Source: Babylonia areolata (Eukaryota > Mollusca > Gastropoda > Neogastropoda > Buccinidae). From it: a stretch of 64,000 bases of DNA. The position numbers were made by a program, and so were the translations under genes. Positions 39,545 to 49,800 of the stretch are shown one piece after another. The DNA lies in the NCBI RefSeq assembly GCF_041734735.1, contig NC_134907.1, positions 868,663 through 932,662 of the forward strand, in the 5' to 3' direction. Under the pieces are notes generated by a model. It was given only the letters and a program-made list of their open reading frames with translations, searched no databases and was not told the origin of the DNA. The stretch's first letter is position 1. Every line of letters begins with the position of its first letter.

Positions 39545-42500
39545 TGTGATAACCAGTGTCATGATGGTATCAGTGACTGACACAGTGTGATAGATAATAT
39601 ATATCAGTGTGATAATCAGTGTCATAATGCTATCAGTGACTCAGTGTGACAGATATATATCAGTGTGATAATCAGCGTCATCATGGTATCAGTGACTGAC
39701 ACAATATAAAATCAATGTGATGTAAGTGATTAAACACCCTGTATCAATGTGACTATTGTATGACTGTATTGTGTTGCATTCTTATTTAACTGTATCATCA
39801 CAGACAGTGCATCATTACAGTAATCATCACATCGTATTACCACAGACAGTACCTCATTACAGTAATCATCACATCGTATTTACCACAGACAGTACCTCAT
39901 TACTGTAATCATCACATCGTATTACCACAGACAGTACATCATGACTGTAATCATCACATCGTATTACCACAGACATGGTCTTCGTTCTCAGACAGCTACA
40001 AGAAAAATGTCGGGAACAGAACAAAGGACTGTATGCGACATTCGTCGATCTCACGAAAGCTTTCGACACCGTGAGCAGAAAAGGTCTGTGGGAGATCATG
40101 AAACGTCTAGGATGCCCCCCAAAATTCCTCAGCATGGTCATCCAACTACATGAGGAACAGCGTGGACAGGTCAGACACAGCAACGACCTTTCGGAGCCCT
40201 TCCCAATTGGAAATGGAGTGAAACAAGGTTGTGTCCTCGCGCCGACCCTCTTCACGATCTTCTTCAGCATGATGCTCCAACAGGCCACTGAAGATCTTGG
40301 CGACGACGACGGTATCTTCATCAGATACCGCACTGATGGCAGCCTATTCAACCTGAGGCGGCTACAGGCCCACACCAAGACACTGGAGCAACTCATCAGA
40401 GAGCTTCTGTTTGCCGACGATGCTGCCCTCGTCGCCCATACAGAAGCGGCCCTGCAGCGTATAACGTCCTGCTTCGCAGAGGCTGCGCAGCTCTTCGGCC
40501 TAGAAGTCAGTCTGAAAAAGACGGAAGTTCTCCACCAGCCTGCCCCACGGGAAGAATTCCACGCTCCTCACATCAACATCGGTGAGACAGAGCTGAAGTC
40601 GGTCCACCAGTTCAGCTACCTAGGCTGCACCATCTCGTCTGACGCCAAGATCGACAAGGAGATCGACAACAGACTTGCAAAGGCAAACAGCGCATTCGGC
40701 AGGCTGTACAAGAGAGTGTGGAACAACAAACACCTGAAGAAAGACACAAAGATCAGCGTGTACAGAGCTGTTGTACTGCCCACCCTGTTGTATGGCTCCG
40801 AAACCTGGGTCACCTACCGGCACCACATACGACTGCTTGATCGCTTTCACCAGCGCTGCCTTCGCACCATCCTCAGCATCCACTGGAGTGACTACATCAC
40901 AAATGTCGAGGTCCTGGAGCAGGCAAAGACTATCAGCATCGAGGCAGTGCTGCTAAAGACCCAGCTACGTTGGGCAGGGCACGTGTCCAGGATGGAGGAC
41001 CACCGCCTGCCCAAGATCGCGCTGTATGGCGAACTGTCCACTGGCCACCGTGACAGAGGAGCACCCAAGAAGAGATACAAAGACTCCTTGAAGAAAGCTC
41101 TCGGTGCCTGTCACATTGACCATCGCCAGTGGTCCGCAGTAGCCGCTGATCGAGAGACCTGGCGACGCACCATCCACCAAGCTGTCTCCTCCTTCGAAAA
41201 CAACCGCAGGGCCAGCCTTGAGGACAAACGCAGAAGGAGGAAGAACCACGACGCTGCAGCCGCGAACCCAGACCGGACTTTCCCTTGCAACCGCTGCGGC
41301 CGACTCTGCTTTTCCCGCATTGGCCTTGTCAGCCATGAGCGTGCCTGCATCAGACGTGGACAACGCCCTTCCTAGATCTTCGTCAGCGAAGCCAGGCCAT
41401 GATGATGATTACCACAGACAGTACCTCATTACAGTAATCATCACATCGTATTACAACAGACAGTACATCATTACAGTAATCATCACATCATATTACCACA
41501 GACAGTACATCATTACTGTAATCATCACATCATATTACCACAGACAGTACCTCATTACAGTAATCATCGTATCATATTACCACAGACAGTACCTCATTAC
41601 AGTAATCATCACATCGTATTACAACAGACAGTGCATCATTACTGTAATCATCACATCGTATTACCACAGACAGTACATCATTACAGTAATCATCACATCG
41701 TATTACCACAGACAGTACATCATTACAGTAATCATCACATCGTATTACCACAGACAGTACATCATTACAGTAATCATCACATCGTATTACCACAGACAGT
41801 ACATCATTACAGTAATCATCACATCGTATTACCACAGACAGTACATCATTACAGTAATCATCACATCGTATTACCACAGACAGTACATCATTACTGTAAT
41901 CATCACATCGTATTAACACAGACAGTACATCATCACAGTAATCATCACATCGTATTACCACAGACAGTGCAGGAACAGGTGCAGGAACTCCCTCAAAAGT
42001 TTTCTGACTTCTTCACCGGCAAAATATCATGCATTCGTGAGAAGCTTGACTCTGTTGTGTCTCCTTCTTCACCCGTTCAAGAACGCGTGTACAGTGGTCC
42101 TGTTTTACATTGTTTCCAACCGGTTACTGAAGATTTTGTGAAGAAAGTGTGTCTGAGCGCTTGTCCGAAATCCTGTGAGCTTGACCCTGTCCCGTCTTCT
42201 TTGTTGGTTGAATGTATTGATGTTCTACTGCCACATATTACTCATGTCATCAATTCTTCCTTACTGTCTGGTTGTTTCCCTGAAAGCTTCAAATCTGCTG
42301 TTGTACGTCCACTCATCAAGAAACCATCTTTGGATCATAATTGTTTGAAAAATTATCGACCTGTCTCTAATCTGTCATTTTTATCAAAACTGCTAGAAAA
42401 GATCATATTATCTCAGCTCTTAGCTCATCTGGAGCAGAATGGTTTACTTAATTCCCACCAGTCAGCTTATAGACGTGGTCATAGTTGCGAAACAGCCCTT

Positions 42501-43826
42501 CTTAGAATAGTGAATGATTTGCTTTCAGGATTTGATGAGGATAAGATATCTGTTCTCGCTCTCTTAGATTTGTCAGCAGCTTTTGACACTATCGACCACT
42601 CTATCCTCTTGAACAGACTTAAAACTTCCTTTGGTATTCGTGACACTGCACTAGCATGGATCACGTCTTACCTGTCAGATCGTACACAGAAAGTGTGTGT
42701 AAATGGTACATACTCTAGAGTATCTGCCTTGAAATATGGTGTCCCACAAGGGTCCGTCCTAGGTCCTGTTCTTTTCGTGCTGTATGCGGCTCCTGTGTCG
42801 GATGTCATCAGTCATCATGCGATGTCGCATGAGAGCTTTGCTGATGACACACAACTTTATCAGTCGGCTTCCATAGCTGAATTTGATGCACTGGTGACTC
42901 AAACACAGGAGTGCATTGCTGGCCTAAAGGACTGGATGACTCTCAACAAGCTGCAATTACATGATGATAAGACTGAATTTATGATAACATGTCCAAAGAA
43001 GTTTCGTCAACATCCTTCCTTTCCTGACTCTGTTCTGATCAATAGCACACCTGTTTCACTTTCTCCCTCTGTTCGCAGTCTTGGTGTAATCCTGGACCAG
43101 TCTCTTTCCTTCCAACAGCACATTTCGAATATCTGTAAAGTTGCCTATTTGGAACTGCGTAGAATCAGCTCTATCCGCCACTATCTCTCAACCGATGCAA
43201 CCAAGACACTTGTATGCTCTCTGGTTCTCTCAAGATTGGATTACTGCAACTCTCTTTTGGCCGGCCTTCCCAAATACCTGTTAGACAGACTCCAAAGAAT
43301 TCAGAATAACGCTGCCAGACTCATTTGCAGAGCTTCTAAATTTGACCATGTTTCTCCTCTCCTTCAGTCTCTCCACTGGTTGCCTGTTTCTGATCGAATA
43401 GACTATAAGCTATCCACTCTGACCTTTTCTGCAGTCAACGCATCTGGCCCCAAATATCTTTCTGAACTCATCCATATCTATACCCCGTCTCGCCAGCTCC
43501 GTTCTTCCTCTGATACTCGACTTCTCAGGATACCTCACGTCAGAAGTAAGACCTATGGACACAGATTGTTTTCTTTTCAATCGCCAAAGACGTGGAACAA
43601 GCTCCCTGATAACCTCCGTCATTCTGATTCCCTCGCATCTTTTAAATCTCGTCTCAAAACTCACCTTTTCCCTCAGCAATAAGTTCAATTGTGGCAGGTC
43701 CACAACTACATGCATGTATATGAATGTGTATTGTGTGTGCGTGTGTCCATGTAAGTTTGTGCCTGCCTATGTGTGCGTATGTGTTAGGGTAGCTGTTAGA
43801 TACACATGTATGTTAAAATGTATGTA

Positions 43827-43877
<51 letters not shown>

Positions 43878-46800
43878 TGCGTGCGCGCGCGCGCGTATGT
43901 GTGTGTGTGTGTGGTCACATTTTGGTGTGTGTATGTAACATAGATATAATGTTTTATGTTATCAAAAGCGTTTTTGTACAGCACCTAGAGCAGATTTCTG
44001 GATAGTGTGCTATATAAGTATCCATTATTATTATTATTATTACCACAGACAGTACCTCATTACAGTAATCATCACATCGTATTACCACAGACAGTACCTC
44101 ATTACAGTAATCATCACATCGTATTACCACAGACAGTACCTCATTACAGTAATCATCACATCGTATTACCACAGACAGTACATCATTACTGTAATCATCA
44201 CATCGTATTACCACAGACAGTACATCATTACTGTAATCACATCGTATTACCACAGACAGTACATCATTACAGTAATCATCACATCGTATTACCACAGACA
44301 GTGCATCATTACAGTAATCACTGCAGACACTAACCTGAGAGGCGGGCAGGGTTGTCGTCATCATCGCTGCTGTCCTCAATGACGTCATTGTCTGGAATCC
44401 ATTTCTTCTTGCCACTGCCAGCCGCCACACCACTGCTGTAGCTGAGACTGCGCTTGGCTGCTCTCCGCTTGGTGTCTGCTGTCATGGTAACATCAGGCTA
44501 TGACGGTTATAGTATCAACACACAATGACGCTCTCCACTTGGTTGCCATGGTAACATCAAGTTACAACAGTTATAGTATCAACACACAATGATGCTCTCC
44601 ACTTGGTTGCCATGGTAACATCAAGTTACAACAGTTATAGTATCAACACACAATGACGCTCTCCACTTGGTTGCCATGGTAACATCAAGTTACAACAGTT
44701 ATAGTATCAACATACAATGATGCTCTCCATTTGGTTGCCATGGTAACATCAAGTTACAACAGTTATAGTATCAACACGCAATGATGCTCTCCACTTGGTT
44801 GCCATGGTAACATCAAGTTACAACAGTTATAGTATCAACACGCAATGATGCTCTCCACTTGGTTGCCATGGTAACATCAAGTTACAACAGTTATAGTATC
44901 AACACACAATGATGCTCTCCACGTGGTTGCCATGGTAACATCAAGTTACAACAGTTATAGTATCAACACACAATGATGCTCTCCACGTGGTTGCCATGGT
45001 AACATCAAGTTACAACAGTTATAGTATCAACACACAATGACGCTCTCCACTTGGTGTCTGTTGTCGTTGAGAGAAAGAGAGAGAAAGAGGGAGAGAGAGA
45101 CAGAGACAGAGACACAAAGAGAGAAGAAGAAGAGAGAGAGATTCTTTTTAGCAGCATCATATAGTGATTATCTCCACTTGGTGTCTGTTGTCTGTTGAGA
45201 GAAAGAGGGAGAGACAGAGAGACAGAGACAGAAAGAGAGAAGAAGAAGAAGAGAGAGAGAGAGAGAGAGATACTTTTTAGCAGCATCATATAGTGATTAT
45301 CTCCACTTGGTGTCTGTTGTCTGTTGAGAGAAAGAGAGAGAAAGAGGGAGAGACAGAGAGACAGAGACAGAAAGAGAGAAGAAGAAGAGAGAGAGAGAGA
45401 TTCTTTTTAGCAGCATCATATAGTGATTATCTCCGCTTGGTGTCTGTGGTCAAGGTGACATTAAACTGGCAGTCATAATATCATAGAAATTAGGATGAGG
45501 ATGGTCACATTAAAGGAGAAGCGAGGTGGGATGGCTTTATGGCTTACATAAATCGATATTAGGCAATGACATCTTGTCCAATACTTCTTAAACAAGTTAA
45601 AACAAATAAATCTTGAGTAAAAACTTTATAGAAATGTGATGATTCCAGCAGTCACGGAGGCTTCCACTTTCTTCTTCTTCTGCGTTCGTGGGCTGCAACT
45701 CCCACGTTCACTCGTATGCACATGAGTGGGCTTTTACGTGTATGACCGTTTTTACCCCGCCATGTAGGCAGCCATACTCCGTTTTCGGGGGTGTGCATGC
45801 TGGGTATGTTCTTGTTTCCATAACCCACCAAACGCTGACATGGATTACAGGATCTTTAACGTGCATATTTGATCTTCTGCTTGCATATACATACGAAGGG
45901 GGTTCAGGCACTAGCAGGTCTGCACATATGTTGATCTGGGAGATCGTAAAAATCTCCACTCTTTACCCACCAGGTGCCGTCACCGTGATTCGAACCCGGG
46001 ACCCTCAGATTGACAGTCCAACGCTTTAACCACTCGGCTATTGCGCCCATCTACTTCCACTTTCAATGTCACAAACAAAAAGACTCACTTTCGCTTTTGG
46101 CTGACTTATCAGTGAAGCAAACTCAGACAATTTCATAGAAAAATACTGTGTAAGGGTGGTCTTTAATGGAGTTTGGTTTAGTTCCATACAATGTTGAACC
46201 CAAGTTTCTGGACGAAGAGCTAAAACAAGCTGCTGAAACATCAACAATCTTGGAGGCTTAAGTCATGGTGAACCAGAACCCCTAGTCCTTATGCTACAGT
46301 TCAAAGTTGTGAGTGCCAGAAGAAAGCACATGTTGTACAGACGACGATTTGACTTGCACAGGTTACGGAAATGATGAAAGTGATGAGCCTACATTTTGCA
46401 TCACGGAACACTTGTTTCCATGGCCTTGAAAACAGATCACAGAATACTTGATTCCATGGACTTTATAAACAGATCACAGAACACTTGTTGTTTCCATGGA
46501 CTTTATAAACAGATCACAGAACACTTGTTTCCATGGTCTCTATAAATAGATCACAGAACACTTGTTTCCATGGACTTTATAAACAGATCACAGAACACTT
46601 GTTGCTTCCATGGACTTTATAAACAGATCACAGAACACTTGTTGCTTCCATGGACTTTATAAACAGATCACAAAACACTTGTTGTTTCCGTGGACTTTAT
46701 AAACAGATCACAGAACACTTGTTGTTTTCATGGACTTTATAAACAGATCACAGAACACTTGTTGCTTCCATGGACTTTATAAACAGATCACAGAATACTT

Positions 46801-49800
46801 GTTGTTTCCATGGACTTTATAAACAGATCACAGAACACTTGTTTCCATGGACTTTATAAACAGATCACAGAACACTTGTTGTTTCCATGGACTTTATAAA
46901 CAGATCACAGAACACTTGTTGTTTCCATGGACTCTATAAACACATCACAGAAGACTTGTTGTTTCCGTGGACTTTATAAACAGATCACAGAACACTTGTT
47001 TCCATGGACTTTATAAACAGATCACAGAACACTTGTTGTTTCCATGGACTTTATAAATAGATCACAGAACACTTGTTTCCATGGACTCTATAAATAGATC
47101 ACAGAACACTTGTTTCCATGGCCTTTATAAACAGATCACAGAACACTTGTTTCCATGGCCTTTATAAACAGATCACAGAAAACTTGTTGTTTCCATGGAC
47201 TTTATAAACAGATCACAGAACACTTGTTTCCATGGCCTTAAAAAAACAGATCACAGAACACTTGTTGTTCCCATGGACTTTATAAACAGATCACAGAACA
47301 CTTGTTTCCATGGACTTTATAAACAGATCACAAAACACTTGTTGTTTCCGTGGACTTTATAAACAGATCACAGAACACTTGCTGTTTCCATGGACTCTAT
47401 AAATAGATCACAGAACACTTGTTTCCATGGACTCTATAAATAGATCACAGAACACTTGTTTCCATGGACTTTATAAACAGATCACAGAACACTTGTTTCC
47501 ATGGACTTTATAAACAGATCACAGAACACTTGTTTCCATGGACTTTATAAACAGATCACAGAATACTTGTTGTTTCCATGGACTTTATAAACAGATCACA
47601 GAACACTTGTTGTTTCCATGGACTTTATAAATAGATCACAGAACACTTGTTGTTTCCATGGACTCTATAAATAGATCACAGAACACTTGTTTCCATGGAC
47701 TTTATAAACAGATCACAGAACACTTGTTTCTGTGGACTTTATAAACAGATCACAGAACACTTGTTGTTTCCGTGGACTTTATAAACAGATCACAAAACAC
47801 TTGTTGTTTCCGTGGACTTTATAAACAGATCACAGAACACTTGTTGTTTCCATGGACTCTATAAATAGATCACAGAACACTTGTTTCCATGGACTCTATA
47901 AATAGATCACAGAACACTTGTTTCCATGGACTTCATAAACAGATCACAGAACACTTGTTTCCATGGACTTTATAAACAGATCACAGAACACTTGTTTCCA
48001 TGGACTTTATAAACAGATCACAGAACACTTGTTGTTTCCATGGACTTTATAAACAGATCACAGAACACTTGTTGCTTCCATGGACTTTATAAACAGATCA
48101 CAGAACACTTGTTGTTTTCATGGACTTTATAAACAGATCACAGAACACTTGTTTCCATGGACTTTATAAATAGATCACAGAACACTTGTTGCTTCCATGG
48201 ACTTTATAAACAGATCACAGAACACTTGTTGTTTCCATGGACTTTATAAACAGATCACAGAACACTTGTTGTTTCCATGGACTTTATAAACAGATCACAG
48301 AACACTTGTTGTTTCCATGGACTCTATAAATAGATCACAGAACACTTGTTGTTTCCATGGACTCTATAAATAGATCACAGAACACTTGTTTCCATGGACT
48401 CTATAAATAGATCACAGAACACTTGTTTCTGTGGACTTTATAAACAGATCACATAACACTTGTTGTTTCCGTGGACTTTATAAACAGATCACAGAACACT
48501 TGTTGCTTCCATGGACTTTATAAACAGATCACAGAACACTTGTTGTTTCCATGGACTTTATAAACAGATCACAGAACACTTGTTGTTTCCATGGACTCTA
48601 TAAATAGATCACAGAACACTTGTTGTTTCCATGGACTCTATAAATAGATCACAGAACACTTGTTTCCATGGACTTTATAAACAGATCACAGAACACTTGT
48701 TTCTGTGGACTTTATAAACAGATCACAGAACACTTGTTGTTTCCGTGGACTTTATAAACAGATCACAGAACACTTGTTGTTTCCATGGACTCTATAAATA
48801 GATCACAGAACACTTGTTTCCATGGCCTTTATAAACAGATCACAGAACACTTGTTTCTGTGGACTTTATAAACAGATCACAGAACACTTGTTGTTTCTGT
48901 GGACTTTATAAACAGATCACAGAACACTTGTTGTTTCCATGGACTTTATAAACAGATCACAGAACACTTGTTGTTTCCATGGACTTTATAAACAGATCAC
49001 AGAACACTTGTTTCCATGGACTTTATAAACAGATCACAAAACACTTGTTGTTTCCGTGGACTTTATAAACAGATCACACTCACAGAACACTTATTGTTTC
49101 TGTGGACTTTATGAACAGAGTCTGGGGTCGTTCCCCATAGTTGTTATGACATCCAATATTGCTGCACCCTGTGTTGCACCAGGTTGATTGTTTCAATCAA
49201 TATGATTGCTTTAATGAATTTAATGTGCAGATATGTTCAGTTTAAATAATATATTGTTCTGTAATCATTTACCCATTTGCCAATTTTAAAGCATGAAACT
49301 GTTCCACTTCATGTCCTCATTAAGTGAACAGTCATAATATTATACAAAATACTACCAGTGCAATAAACAAGTGATTAAAGCGCTGGACTTTCAATCTGAG
49401 GGTCCCAGGTTCAAATCTTGGCAATGGCGCCTGGTGGGTAAAGGTCAACATATGTGCAGACCTGCTTGTGCCTGAACCCCCTTCATGTGTAAATGCAAGC
49501 AGAAGATTAAATACACATGTTAATGATCCTGTAATCCATGTCAACATTCGGTGGGTTATGGAAACAAGAACATACCCAGCATGCACACCCCCCAAAACAG
49601 AATATGGCTTCCTACATGGCATGGTAAAAACGGTCATACACGTAAAAGCCCACTTGTGTACATACGAGTGAACGTGGGAGGTGCAGCCCATGAACGAAGA
49701 AGAATATAAACTACAGTGATGATGATCTCCACTGGGTGTCCGAGGTAAAACTATTATCAATATCTGAATATGGCAGTATTCAAGACTGATGTTTCAATTT

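Noticed and set aside
44335-44490. ORC2 starting at the ATG at 44490 instead of 50478
   Set aside because: The exon at 50385-50478 encodes the conserved ORC2 N-terminal motif and joins in phase; the ATG at 44490 lies just before an acceptor.
46018-46048. A second tRNA gene in the SINE at 45.67-46.05 kb
   Set aside because: A and B boxes are present but the arms do not pair properly and the sequence runs into a SINE body with target duplications; the same applies at 49.36 and 51.41 kb.
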